Shown: piece by piece, positions 26,256 through 35,800 of the stretch
Numbering within the stretch: the first letter of the stretch is position 1
Layout: every line of letters starts with the position of its first letter
Source: Paracoccaceae bacterium
GTDB taxonomy: Bacteria > Pseudomonadota > Alphaproteobacteria > Rhodobacterales > Rhodobacteraceae
DNA length: 42,029 nt
Assembly (NCBI GenBank): GCA_002709405.1
Contig: PAQV01000004.1
Span: forward strand, 1-42,029
Reading direction: 5' to 3'
Notes under the pieces: model-generated
Told to the model about the DNA's origin: nothing
The model's input: only the letters and a program-made list of their open reading frames with translations
The model's database searches: none
Program-made: the position numbers and the translations under genes

Positions 26256-27209
26256 TCAATGGGAGAAGGCATCGAGGATGGCGGCACCGATCTCGGGGGC
26301 GTGGGTTTCCAGCGCGAAATGGCCCGCGTCGAACATCAGCGTTCGGGCCTCGGGCAGCAGCTCTTGAAGGCCGGTCACGGCCTGCGTGGTGAAGAAGGGA
26401 TCATTTGCCCCCCAGACGATCAGCGTGTCTGGCTGTTCGCGGGCGAGATAGGCCTGCCAGACGGGGTAGGACGCGACATTGTCGCGGTAATTCCACAGGT
26501 AATCGAGCTGGATGGCGTCGTTGCCGGGCCGGTCCAGGCCGGCCTGATCACTGATCCAGGCGTCAGCGCTCAGCCTGTCGCGCCGCGTGCTGCCCTGTTC
26601 GTACTGCCAACGTGTCGTCTCGGGCGACAGGAACCCCCGCAGCGGTGCCTCTGTTTCCGGACTGCGCTCCGCCCAGTACGGCGCGAACTGCTCCACCACG
26701 TCCGATGCCCAGCCTTCGACATGCACCGTCGCGTTCTGGAAAATCAGCCCGCTGACGCGCTCCGGATGCGCGAGCGCGAGCCGCATCCCCACGGGGCCGC
26801 CGTAGTCCTGCATGTAAAGCGTGTAATCCGCCAGGCCGAGGTTTTCGACGAAGGCGGTCATCGTCTCGGCCAAGGTGGAAAAGTCGTAGCTGTAGTCCTC
26901 GGCTGCCGGCGCGTCGGACTGGCCGAAGCCGGGATAGTCCGGCGCGATGACGCGATAGCTTCCGGCGATCCTGGGGATCAGGTCGCGAAACATGTGTGAC
27001 GAGGACGGGAAGCCGTGGAGCAGGAGCATGGCCGGCGCATCCGCCGGGCCTGCTTCGCGATAGGCGACGGAGACGCCGTTGATATCGGCGCTGTAGTAAC
27101 TGACGGGCCAGGTTTCGGGCCAGGTTTCGGGCGCGCCGGCGATTGAGGCGGAAGCAAGCGCGCCAAGCAGCGCCGACAGGGGGGACAGGGTGAGGGACGT
27201 TCGGGTCAT
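26256..27209 (-). CDS. Exported alpha/beta hydrolase, dehalogenase/epoxide hydrolase type
   Basis: A 317-residue alpha/beta hydrolase. A signal-peptide-like N-terminus (LSALLGALASASIAG) precedes the fold. The oxyanion motif is HGFP (65-68), the nucleophile elbow QDYGG carries Asp135 rather than Ser, the acid is probably Asp270 (WGANDPFF) and the base His297 (DAGHFALE). An Asp nucleophile is the mark of haloalkane/haloacetate dehalogenases and epoxide hydrolases; the cap (165-250, Trp-rich) fits this. After the signal peptide, a 12-base tandem duplication encodes PETWPETWP. It lies upstream of the azoreductase in one transcription unit and is divergent from the CGNR regulator. The natural substrate is unknown. 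Confidence 0.88.
   Translation of the reverse strand: MTRTSLTLSPLSALLGALASASIAGAPETWPETWPVSYYSADINGVSVAYREAGPADAPAMLLLHGFPSSSHMFRDLIPRIAGSYRVIAPDYPGFGQSDAPAAEDYSYDFSTLAETMTAFVENLGLADYTLYMQDYGGPVGMRLALAHPERVSGLIFQNATVHVEGWASDVVEQFAPYWAERSPETEAPLRGFLSPETTRWQYEQGSTRRDRLSADAWISDQAGLDRPGNDAIQLDYLWNYRDNVASYPVWQAYLAREQPDTLIVWGANDPFFTTQAVTGLQELLPEARTLMFDAGHFALETHAPEIGAAILDAFSH
27105..27131. repeat. 12-base tandem duplication within the hydrolase gene
   Basis: GGGCCAGGTTTC occurs twice head to tail (27105-27116, 27117-27128), then GGG. It adds four residues in frame just after the predicted signal peptide, giving PETWPETWP, so it is tolerated. Confidence 0.85.
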
Positions 27210-27221
27210 GCGGCACCTTTA

Positions 27222-27286
27222 TAACCATCAATATCTTTTTTGACGGTTACTTATTGCCCGCTTAAAAATTATTTAGACAGTTACTT
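27222..27286. promoter_or_regulatory. Operator-like dyad with third half-site between divergent genes
   Basis: In the AT-rich spacer, TAACCATCAA (27222-27231) and TTGACGGTTA (27240-27249) form a 10-bp inverted repeat with one mismatch and an 8-base centre. A further GACAGTTACTT (about 27276-27286) repeats the right arm (GACGGTTACTT) about 33 bases on, roughly three helical turns. The layout suggests binding by a dimer plus one more site, controlling both the hydrolase-azoreductase unit and the CGNR gene. The binder is unknown; the CGNR protein is the obvious candidate. Confidence 0.5.
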
Positions 27287-27382
27287 TTTGGTGATCGCGC
27301 GTGCTGAAGATGTAACTGGTAAAAAGCTTTTTCGTGGGTTATCTACGCGGATCGCACACTTGGCCGACAGGCAGGCACCCGG

Positions 27383-27997
27383 ATGACACAGGCCCCCAGA
27401 CCAGCACCGTTCTTCGTCGGGGAAAGCACCGCCCTGGATTTTCTGAACAGCATCGCGACGCCGCGAACCGTGCTTTACGACTGGCTGGAGACCGGACCGG
27501 ACCTGCTCGATTGGATGGTCACGGCGCGGCTTGTCACGGAAACCGAGGCGGCCTCGTTCCGCAAACCCAAGGCCCGGGCAGAGCTCGAAGATGCCCGCCA
27601 CAAGATCGTTGCCTTCCGCGAGAGGTTTCGCGGCTTTATCGGCGACGTCTGCGGCAGGGAACTCGCGGATGCCGCCCACCCCGTCATTGCCGAGATCAAC
27701 ACCATCCTCGCGCGGGCCCCCCGGTTCGCGCAGATCGAGGCACGGGCCGGGCTTGGCACAAGGCCGCTCGCGCTTGTGGATACCCACCCGATGACAGGGC
27801 CTCGGGACCTGATCGTAAGGCTTGCGCTTGCTGCCGCGCACCTGATCACTGAGGCGGATTTCCGCTATGTACGCAACTGCGAAGGCCCGACGTGCTCGCT
27901 GTATTTTTTGGACATCAGCAAGAACCACAAGCGCCGTTGGTGCTCGATGGAGGTCTGCGGCAACAGGGCCAAGGCCGCGGCCCATCGCAAACGCTGA
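27383..27997 (+). CDS. ABATE/CGNR zinc-finger protein, probable regulator
   Basis: A 204-residue protein with an N-terminal ABATE domain (about 10-150; opening FFVGESTALDFLNSIATPR is typical) and a C-terminal CGNR zinc finger. The finger reads RNCEGPTCSLYFLDISKNHK and then RRWCSMEVCGNRAKAAAHRK, with ligands Cys166, Cys171, Cys187 and Cys192. CGNR proteins are proposed DNA-binding transcription factors that sense stress through ABATE. It is divergent from an exported hydrolase-azoreductase pair across a spacer with an operator-like dyad, which fits a local repressor or activator. Coding is certain; the effector is unknown. Confidence 0.92.
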   Translation: MTQAPRPAPFFVGESTALDFLNSIATPRTVLYDWLETGPDLLDWMVTARLVTETEAASFRKPKARAELEDARHKIVAFRERFRGFIGDVCGRELADAAHPVIAEINTILARAPRFAQIEARAGLGTRPLALVDTHPMTGPRDLIVRLALAAAHLITEADFRYVRNCEGPTCSLYFLDISKNHKRRWCSMEVCGNRAKAAAHRKR

Positions 27998-28260
27998 CAT
28001 GCTAGGCGGGGTGCGCGCCCGTCGCACACTGATCGTGCTTCAGGGACATCTCCGCCCCGCTCATTTCATCGCCAGGATTCCGGACTGACCCGCCCTTGCC
28101 TGCCCCCTTCCGGTGCAAAGTCATGGGCCGTCGCCTAATCACAAAACTTTCTTTGAACCGTCTTGCTCCTTGCCACGACAAATGGACGGACATTCGCCGA
28201 ATGGGCCGCCCATTCAGGAATGCAGACCGAAAGAAACGGCAAAGTATCAGGACCAAAGTA

Positions 28261-29529
28261 ATGACTGTGTTAAAGAGTAAACCCTTGAACAAACTGACTT
28301 GGGATGGACGCTACAAGGGAAGCCTTGTGGTCATGATGGGCCCTGACGGCAAGGAAGCCAAAAGCGGGTCGCCCATCAATCCCTTGGCCACGCTCAACAA
28401 GAAAGGCCGGACCGCGGCTGACATCATCGCCAGCCTGGAGGACCAGCGCTGGGTTTGCCAAAACAGCATCAAGGAGATCAAGGACACGTCCAAACGCATC
28501 TCCGGGAAATGCCAGGTGGTCGCAAAGGCGCTGAAAGCCGCCAATGACCAGCAGAATGCGCTGATGGCCGCATACAGTGCTGCGGTCGACAAGGCAAAGG
28601 CCGCCCGCGCCAAGATTCCGGCGGCCCAGAGCGCGATTGAAACCGCATTCCAGGGGTTGGAGAACGCGAAGAAGAAGCTGGAAAAGTTTGAAATCGACAC
28701 GCTGAAGGACAAGACCGAAAAGGAACTTCAGGGTCTGAAAAGCGAACGCGACGCCACCATTGCGTCAATCAAGGAAATTCTGAGCATCGCAAAGCTTATC
28801 CGCGGTGGGAAGCTGGTAGATCTGGCCGATACGGCCATCAACAAGATCGCAACGCACACCGTGAAGGTCGATTATCAGCCTCGGCTCAAGGAACTTGAAG
28901 GAAAGGTTGCCAAGCTGACGGCCAAGTCGGCCAATCTTGCCAAGGAGATCGCCCTTGGAGAGGTCGCCGAGGCCACCAAGAATCTTCAAACCTACATAAA
29001 GGCTTACAACGCTCAAGAGGTGGCATTGAATGCCGCTTTGACCGCTGCCGCGAAGGCGCGGAAACTGGCGATCGACAAGCTCCATAAACGCTCGTCGACG
29101 TCCGCTCTTGGTGACATCATGGATGAGCGCAGGGTTCACGTGAAGTATGTCGCACTTACGAAGAAGAACATCGCGAATTACAAGGCCGGGCTTGATGTTG
29201 CCATGAAACTTCTGTCTGCGCTTGAAAGGGACTACAGCTCTGTCAGGTATTTCCTCAAGGGCGCCGAAAAGAAAGACAAGTCCTACGGCCCTGAAACCGC
29301 CTACGGAAAAGCCACTGTCAAGGCGGGGCTCGGCAACAGTGTTCTTTTGGGAAAGTGGTCTCATTACGCCAAGAGCGAGCTCGCCTATTGCAAGGCGGAA
29401 ATGAAATACCTGAACGACCAAAGCGCGCAGGGGCCCTTCGCCGGGTTCGATAAGGTCCAGAAAATGATGGAAGAAGCGCAGATTACGTCGCGCGAGAAAT
29501 TGAGAGCCCACGGCTTGAACTGCGACTAG
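28261..29529 (+). CDS. Orphan helical Lys/Ala-rich protein
   Basis: A 422-residue protein I cannot place in a family. It starts MTVLKSKPLNKLTWDGRYKG at an ATG with AGGA upstream; the open frame extends to 28096, but the added 55 residues are Arg-rich and look spurious. Residues ~55-165 and ~210-300 are long heptad-like helices rich in Lys, Ala and Glu. Between them lies a short, more hydrophobic helix pair (IKEILSIAKLIRGGKLVDLA, about 170-195). The C-terminal 120 residues (YFLKGAEKKDKSYGPETAYG) are a mixed domain. There is no signal peptide. A long helical hairpin around a hydrophobic turn recalls alpha-pore-forming proteins, but that is only a shape resemblance. GC is lower than in the neighbours and the gene is single, so transfer is possible. 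Confidence 0.7.
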   Translation: MTVLKSKPLNKLTWDGRYKGSLVVMMGPDGKEAKSGSPINPLATLNKKGRTAADIIASLEDQRWVCQNSIKEIKDTSKRISGKCQVVAKALKAANDQQNALMAAYSAAVDKAKAARAKIPAAQSAIETAFQGLENAKKKLEKFEIDTLKDKTEKELQGLKSERDATIASIKEILSIAKLIRGGKLVDLADTAINKIATHTVKVDYQPRLKELEGKVAKLTAKSANLAKEIALGEVAEATKNLQTYIKAYNAQEVALNAALTAAAKARKLAIDKLHKRSSTSALGDIMDERRVHVKYVALTKKNIANYKAGLDVAMKLLSALERDYSSVRYFLKGAEKKDKSYGPETAYGKATVKAGLGNSVLLGKWSHYAKSELAYCKAEMKYLNDQSAQGPFAGFDKVQKMMEEAQITSREKLRAHGLNCD

Positions 29530-29581
29530 GCTCATCCCCGGATGAGAGCAACGCAAGACACCTCGGCAAGGTGACCGGTCG

Positions 29582-30406
29582 CTAAACCCGCCCGGTCACC
29601 TCGTGACACACCTGCTCCCACCCGGTCGCATTGCGCTGGAACCGGGTGCTGCGGACCCTGTCGTAGCCGCTGTCATCGGCGCGATTGGCGAAGCGCTCGA
29701 CCTGGACCTGCCCGTCGCCGACCGTCAGCAGGTTGAAGTCGTTTTCCTCGCCCCGCAGGCGGCTGGACAGCACCGTCCCCGCATGGACCTGCAGCACCGC
29801 CGGATCGCCCGGCCCCTTGCCAAAGACATCAACCCGCCAGCTGTGCAGATGGCCCGTCAAAAGGATGTCCGTCCCGGCCTCGGCCAGCGCCACGCGCGCC
29901 TTGTCCGCTCCGCGGGTCAGCTGCTTGTCGTCCTCGGGGCGGTGATCCACCGGGTGATGGGCGACCACGATCCGGAAATCCCCCTCGGGCGTGTCGGCAA
30001 ACCCGTCCCGCACACACCGAAGCGCGGCCCCCCTGTACCGCCCCCTCTGCCAGCTGAGATGGTTGACCGAGTTCAGCCCGATCACCGACCAGCCCGGTTC
30101 ATGCACCTGGGGGGCGAGATCCTGCGAGATCCATTTCCGATACCGCCGCCAGGGGAAGAACAGCCGTTCGATGGGCCGGTCAAGCGGCGTGTCATGGTTG
30201 CCGGGCACGACAAGACAGGGCGGCTTGATCCGGTCCATCATCTCGCGGGCGCGCATGAACTGCCAGTCGCGGGCGCGCTGGGTCAGGTCGCCCGAGATCG
30301 CCACCAGATCGGGCGCAAGGTCATTGACCTGGGCGATCAGCGGGTCAAGCAGTTCCGGCCGGACGCGGCCGAAGTGAAGGTCGGACAGGTGCAGTAGTCG
30401 TTTCAA
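29582..30406 (-). CDS. Calcineurin-like metallophosphoesterase
   Basis: A 274-residue phosphoesterase with the full binuclear metal set: LLHLSDLHFG (Asp-x-His), AISGDLTQR (Gly-Asp), VPGNHDTPLD (Gly-Asn-His-Asp), VVAHHPVDHR and LLTGHLHSW (Gly-His-x-His). The family hydrolyses phosphodiesters such as cyclic nucleotides, or phosphate monoesters. The TTG at 30406 is preferred, because the motif then sits at residues 4-13 as usual and the start falls 4 bases after the lipid-kinase stop, giving translational coupling. The ATG at 30469 would add 21 atypical residues overlapping that gene. Together with the diacylglycerol-kinase-like enzyme it may act in phospholipid turnover. Substrate not readable. 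Confidence 0.9.
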   Translation of the reverse strand: MKRLLHLSDLHFGRVRPELLDPLIAQVNDLAPDLVAISGDLTQRARDWQFMRAREMMDRIKPPCLVVPGNHDTPLDRPIERLFFPWRRYRKWISQDLAPQVHEPGWSVIGLNSVNHLSWQRGRYRGAALRCVRDGFADTPEGDFRIVVAHHPVDHRPEDDKQLTRGADKARVALAEAGTDILLTGHLHSWRVDVFGKGPGDPAVLQVHAGTVLSSRLRGEENDFNLLTVGDGQVQVERFANRADDSGYDRVRSTRFQRNATGWEQVCHEVTGRV

Positions 30407-30410
30407 GGGA

Positions 30411-31376
30411 TCAGCGAATTGTATCGGTGAAATGATCGGGCACGATGACGTCCAAAGGCGCATCGACAAGCTGCAGCCGGAAGGGGCCGTCCATGTGGGT
30501 GCGCTCTCCGTCGCGGGCGACCAGCAGCCGTTTGCCGCGCAGGGCGCGCAGCTCGAACCTGTCGCTGCAGATGATGTCGAAATGCTCCTTGCGGCGGGCC
30601 TGGCCGGTCAGAACGGCGAGGCTGGACCGGATCATGCCCAGCCGCCCGCAATCCGGCGCGATCATCAGGGCCAGCTTGCCGTCTTCGATGCAGCCCGCGC
30701 CCTCCAGCCCCATTTCGCGCAGCTGGAAGGCATTGTTGAAGACGAAGATCAGCGGGGTGCGCAGGGTCCTGTCCTGGCCATCGGTCTTGATCTCGACCTT
30801 CAGAGGGCGCGGCCAGCGGAACAGCACCTTGAGCGCCGACCAATAGGCCGCGGCCCGGCTGCGGCCCCAGTAGTCGTAGATCTCCTCGCGCGAGCGCAGG
30901 ATATGCGGGTAAAGGCCGAAATTCGCGTTGTTCAGGAAGACCCTGTCGTTCAGCGTGGCCAGCCGCAGGGGGCGTGCATGGCCCTTTGCGATGACCTCGA
31001 CGGCCCCCTCCAGGTCCTGGGGAATGTCCAGCGAGCGGGCGAAGTAGTTGAAGGTCCCGCGCGGCAGGATCCCAAGCTGGCAGTCGGTGTCCTTCAGGGC
31101 CTCGGTGACCCCGCAGATCGTGCCGTCACCACCGGCCGCGACGATCGTGTCATAGCCCTTGTCCGCCACCTTTCGGACGGTGTCTGTCAGGGACACGTCC
31201 GGGTCGAGTTCAACGATGTCGGGGGTCAACCCGTGGCGTTCAAAGGCGGTCGACACGTCTCCGGACGAGGCTCCGGCCTCCTGCTTGCCCGAGCGCGGGT
31301 TGTGCAGGACACAGATGCTGCCACGCTGCGTGGTCTGCTTCGGCGTGTGCATCTCTGTGGCCATGTCGTCGCGCAT
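30411..31376 (-). CDS. Diacylglycerol kinase family (YegS/DagK-like) lipid kinase
   Basis: A 321-residue member of the DAGK catalytic family. The opening SICVLHNPRSGK and the nucleotide loop IVAAGGDGTICGVTEAL (Gly-Gly-Asp-Gly-Thr) are hallmarks, followed by LGILPRGTFNYFARSLDIP and the substrate-cleft region (FGLYPHILRSRE). It should phosphorylate a lipid such as diacylglycerol using ATP, at the membrane surface. The ATG at 31376, with GAGG 9 bases upstream, is preferred over the open extension to 31478. The stop lies 4 bases before the metallophosphoesterase start, so the two are coupled. Exact lipid substrate unknown. Confidence 0.92.
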   Translation of the reverse strand: MRDDMATEMHTPKQTTQRGSICVLHNPRSGKQEAGASSGDVSTAFERHGLTPDIVELDPDVSLTDTVRKVADKGYDTIVAAGGDGTICGVTEALKDTDCQLGILPRGTFNYFARSLDIPQDLEGAVEVIAKGHARPLRLATLNDRVFLNNANFGLYPHILRSREEIYDYWGRSRAAAYWSALKVLFRWPRPLKVEIKTDGQDRTLRTPLIFVFNNAFQLREMGLEGAGCIEDGKLALMIAPDCGRLGMIRSSLAVLTGQARRKEHFDIICSDRFELRALRGKRLLVARDGERTHMDGPFRLQLVDAPLDVIVPDHFTDTIR

Positions 31377-31600
31377 CCCGTGCCTCTTGTTCTCGTAACC
31401 GCCGGGACGGCCCTGGATCGCGCATCGAGGCGACCCGGGGACCAGCCCCCGGGGGAAGAAACAGGTGAGGACGTGCAAATGTTCCCGATCGGGGGCGCCG
31501 GATGTCCCGCGATCCGGACCTTGCCGCCGGAAATGCCGAATGTGTCAGATCGCGCAGGCAAACCCCAGACCAGGGCACGGGGACCTGGATGTCGGGCCTG

Positions 31601-32668
31601 TCAAAGCGCCGCGACGATGGCCTCCAGCACCTCGTTCGCGCGGTCTCCGGCGACCCAGCGCAGAACGGCCACCACGTCGTGGTCCGGGTCGATCCAGATC
31701 TGGTGCGTGCCCGCCCCCTGGGCGGCGAAGGCATTGGCGGGCAAGGCGGGGTTGGCCCCGGGCCCGCGGTTCAGCCACCACAGGAAGCCATAATTCGCCA
31801 GCGTCTTTGACGGGGTCACCGCCTGGGCCATCCAACCTTCGGGCAGCAGGCGTTTCCCGTCATGAACCCCGTCCCGCAGGATCAGCTGGCCGAACCGCGC
31901 GTGATCCAGGGCCGAGATGAACAGCCCGCCGCCCCAATGCCCGCCACCGGGCACCGATTGCATGCGCACGCCGTCCAGCTCTGTCCAGGAGGTCTCATAG
32001 CCCTCCCACCGCCAGCCCCCGGACGCGCCGATCGGGTCCATGATCCGCTCGCGCAGCACCTCGGGCAGCGGGCGGCGGAACAGGGACATCAGGGCAAAGG
32101 ACAGGGCATTCACGCGGACGTCGTTGTATTCGTAATGGCTGCCCGGGGTCTGCATGGGCCGTTCCTGGCCCTTGCGGGAGTTGTCCGCCCCGACGCCAAC
32201 CTGGCGGTAATGGTCGACCTGGTCCGACTTGCCGAACAGCTCGCCGCGCCATTCGCTGTTCATGTGCAGGAAGTGCCGCCAGGTGATCTGGCCGTTGTGG
32301 GGGCCCTCGAACAGCGGGCCCGGCACGCGGACACCGACGGGTTCATCCAGGTCAGGCAACAGCCCGTCGCCATGGGCCAGCCCGGCCAGGGTCGACAGGT
32401 AGCTCTTCGCGATCGAGAAGGTCATGTCGGCCCGCTCGACATCGCCCCAGCGGGCGATTTCCTCGCCACCGCGCAGGATCAGCCCGGCCGGCCCACCCCT
32501 GGGCGCCACCGGCCCGACGATCTCGGTCCAGGGGCCGGTTTCGTTCCACTCGACATTCCCGACATAGCGGCCGTCGTCGTAGTACATCGCGCGCGGCCAG
32601 GGGGACTCGCAGGCCTCGGCAAGGGCAACCGCCTGGGCCATGCGGTCGGGATCGAAACCTTGGGTCAT
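31601..32668 (-). CDS. Serine hydrolase, class C beta-lactamase-like
   Basis: A 355-residue beta-lactamase-family serine hydrolase (esterase/peptidase type). The Ser-x-x-Lys motif is FSIAKSYLS (Ser85, Lys88), the Tyr-x-Asn equivalent is YEYNDVRVN (Tyr181-Asn182), and near the C-terminus GAGTHQIWIDP replaces the Lys-Thr-Gly box with a His-containing form usual in esterases of this group. There is no signal peptide after the preferred start at 32668, which has GAGGAAG upstream. Upstream in-frame codons reach into the kinase gene but read as noise. It is probably an esterase or D-aminopeptidase-like enzyme rather than a drug-resistance lactamase. It lies 146 bases behind the hybrid kinase, with no clear terminator seen. 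Confidence 0.9.
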   Translation of the reverse strand: MTQGFDPDRMAQAVALAEACESPWPRAMYYDDGRYVGNVEWNETGPWTEIVGPVAPRGGPAGLILRGGEEIARWGDVERADMTFSIAKSYLSTLAGLAHGDGLLPDLDEPVGVRVPGPLFEGPHNGQITWRHFLHMNSEWRGELFGKSDQVDHYRQVGVGADNSRKGQERPMQTPGSHYEYNDVRVNALSFALMSLFRRPLPEVLRERIMDPIGASGGWRWEGYETSWTELDGVRMQSVPGGGHWGGGLFISALDHARFGQLILRDGVHDGKRLLPEGWMAQAVTPSKTLANYGFLWWLNRGPGANPALPANAFAAQGAGTHQIWIDPDHDVVAVLRWVAGDRANEVLEAIVAAL

Positions 32669-32814
32669 AGCGTCTTCCTCTTTGCCGGTGGGTTCCGCCC
32701 TGACTTGGCCGCCGGGGCGACCCGCCGCAACCCAAAAGCCGGGGACGGCCGCGCACGGATCGACAGGACGGCAAGCGCTGCCCGATTTGGCGCAGTCCGC
32801 GCGCCTGCGCATCA

Positions 32815-35800
32815 TCACGAGCCGGTCTCGGCCTCGCTCAGGGCGCCGCTCAGGGCCAGGGCCAGGTCCGACGGCGGACAGGGCTTTTGCAGGATCGGAG
32901 CGACAGCGCCGCCCATGTCCTCGGCCCGGACGCCGGTGTAGCCCGACATGTAGACGATCGGGATCCCGGGATGCAGCTGGCGCACCTGCCGGGCGAGCTC
33001 GAAACCTCCGATCCCGCCGGGCATCACGATGTCCGTCAACAACAGGTCATACTCCTGGCCCTGCCGCATCAGGGCCATGGCATCCTCGCCGGACAGCGCC
33101 GTCCCGATCGCGTAGCCCAGGCCTTCGACCATGGCCGACACCAGTTCAAGCAGCTCCGGTTCGTCCTCGACGATCAGGATGCGCTGACCCTGCCCCCGGC
33201 TGCGCTCGGGGCGATCCTGCGCGCCCTCGCGCAGCCCGCCGTCGGTGCCACGCGGCAACAACAGCCGGACCGTAGAGCCGTGGCCGATTTCGGAATAGAT
33301 CCGCAATTCGCCGCCGGCGTTTTCGACAAAGCCGTAGACCATCGACAGGCCCAGGCCGGTGCCCGCGGACAAGCCCTTGGTCGTGAAGAAGGGATCCGCC
33401 GCCCGACGCCGGACCTCCTCGGCCATGCCGGGCCCGTTGTCGCTGACGGAAAAGTCGATGAAACGCGGCGACAGGTGGGCAGGCAACGGAGCGTCGCCGA
33501 CCTGCGGGCGCTCCACCTGCATGTGTTCCTCGGACAGGCCCCGGACACTGACCACGATGCGGTCGCCCTTGCCAGAGGCAATGATCGCGTCCCGGCTGTT
33601 GATGACCAGGTTCAACAGCGCGTTTTCAAGCTGGGCGACATCGCAGAAGACCCGCAGGTCGTCGTCGTGGATGTCGAAATCCAGGCTGACGCCCGGTTCG
33701 ATCGTCATGCCCGACAGCCGCTGGAAATCCGTCATGACCTCGCGCACCGTGACGGATTTTACCTGCCCGGTATTCTGCTTCGAAAAGGTCAGCAGGCGGC
33801 GGGTCAGATCGGCCCCGCGGCGGACCGTCTTGTGGATCGATTCCAGGTAGGACGTTGCCTTGTCCGCAGGCGCACCGGCGATCAGGGTGGCGGCGTATTC
33901 GACGGTCGCCAGAAGGTTGTTGAAATCATGCGCGATCCCGCCGGTCATCTGGCCCAGGGCATCCAGCCGGGCCGAGCGTTCCGCGCTTTGGCGGTTGCGC
34001 TCGTGACGGGTGATATCGTCGAGGATGACCACCGTGGCAATATCGCCCGGTGTCGGCGTGGCCACGCTGGAACTGGACACGCTGACATAGCGCAGTTTCC
34101 CGTCATTGGCGTCCTGCCTCAGGATCGAGACCTCGCCACTCAGCGCCCCGCCGGCCAGGGCCCGCCTGATCGGATCGCGCGAGGCGTCCAGCGGGGCCAG
34201 GGTTTCAGGTTCGACAAAGGTGATACCGGTGGGCCAGCTGAACGGCAACGGGCGCGCGGGTTCGGCGATAAGCTGCCGCGCGCCAAGGTTTGCGACCAGG
34301 ATATCGCCGTTGCGGCCAAAGCCCAGGATGGCGCTTTGCGCGGTGTTCAGGATTGCGCCCAGCCGATTGGACAAGATCTCCAGTTCGGTCGCCCGGGCCA
34401 CCGCCCTGCGGCGCGCGCGCAGCACGACCAGTAAGGTGATCACCACCGCAAGCCCCAGCAGGCCCGATGCCCCGGTCCAGGCCTGACGCATCCGCACGGG
34501 CGTCCAGAAGGGCTGCGGGCTCAGCCATTGCGCGCGCAGCAGTTGAAGAGCCTCTGACGCCAGGTAACCGGGGATCACGGCGTCAAGCCGTTCACGCACC
34601 GTGGCCAGGCCCGGACGCAGCCCGATGGCGCGCTGCGAGACCGCAACCGGAGGCGCGACGGTCCGCAACTCCCCGGACTGGCCCCGGCGCTCGGCCACCG
34701 CGCGCAGGGTGGCATCGGCATAGATCACGGCATCGACCTGACCGGCGATCAACAGGTCCAGCAGCCTGTCCTCGTCCTCGACCAGGATCTCCTGGAACGG
34801 TGGCGCGCTGCCCACCAGGGACCGGCCCCAGCTGTTGCGGGTGAAGCCCACGCGCATGCCGGCCAGGTCGCCGATGCCCCCGATCCGGCGCTCGTCCGCA
34901 CTGCGCAGGAAAATGGAATAGGGCGATTCCTGCAGCGGCCGGGTGAAATCCATCTGCCGGCGCTTGGCCTGCGTCACGCTGAGAGGAGGCAACATGTCGT
35001 AGGTGTCATCCCCGGGCCCGGCCGCCCATTCGTCCGACGTGATCTCGACGAACCGAAGCTTCAGCCCTGCCCGCCCCGCAAGCTGCTTGAGCGCCTCGAC
35101 CCCGTAGCCGGTAAAGCCGCCGTCCCCGGTCACGACCTGGTAGGGCGGGAAGCGCGACACCCCCACGATCAGGACGGGCGGCACCGGATCGGGTTTCGTG
35201 ACGTTCCAGTCGGCCAGCATCCGGGCCAGTGTCCCGTCGTCCCGCAGCGCGCGGATGGCGGCGTTGATCCTGGGCATCAGCTCGGCCCGGTCGTGGGACA
35301 CAAGCGCATGGAACGGCTCGACCCTCAGCGCCGGATCCACGGTGCGCACACGGTAATCCAGCTTGGTGTCCCGCAAAAGATCGGCCGCGAACTTGTAGGT
35401 CGTCACGACCCCGTCGATCCGGCCCATGATCAGGGCTCCGAAGGCATCGCGGATATCGACAAACGGGACGACCTCGCCCGCACGTCCGCCAAGATCGCCC
35501 AGGTCACTGCCCGCCGCCCGTTCGACCACCCCGATCCGCCGGCCGGACATGTCATCCAGGCTCAGCCCAGGGTCTTCGCTTTCAAGAACGAACAGGTAGG
35601 TGGCGATGTCCCCGATCGGATCGGAAAAGACCGCATGGTCAAGGGCGGGCGTCCGCGGAGGCCCCGCGGCGAACAGGTTGCTGCCCCCGGTCCAGACCCC
35701 GATCGCCTCGCGCGGGGTGTCGAATTCCTGGAATTGCAGCGTGAACCCCGCCCTGTCGGCAATGGCCTGCGCCAGCTCGGGGTAGAAACCGGTGTAGCCG

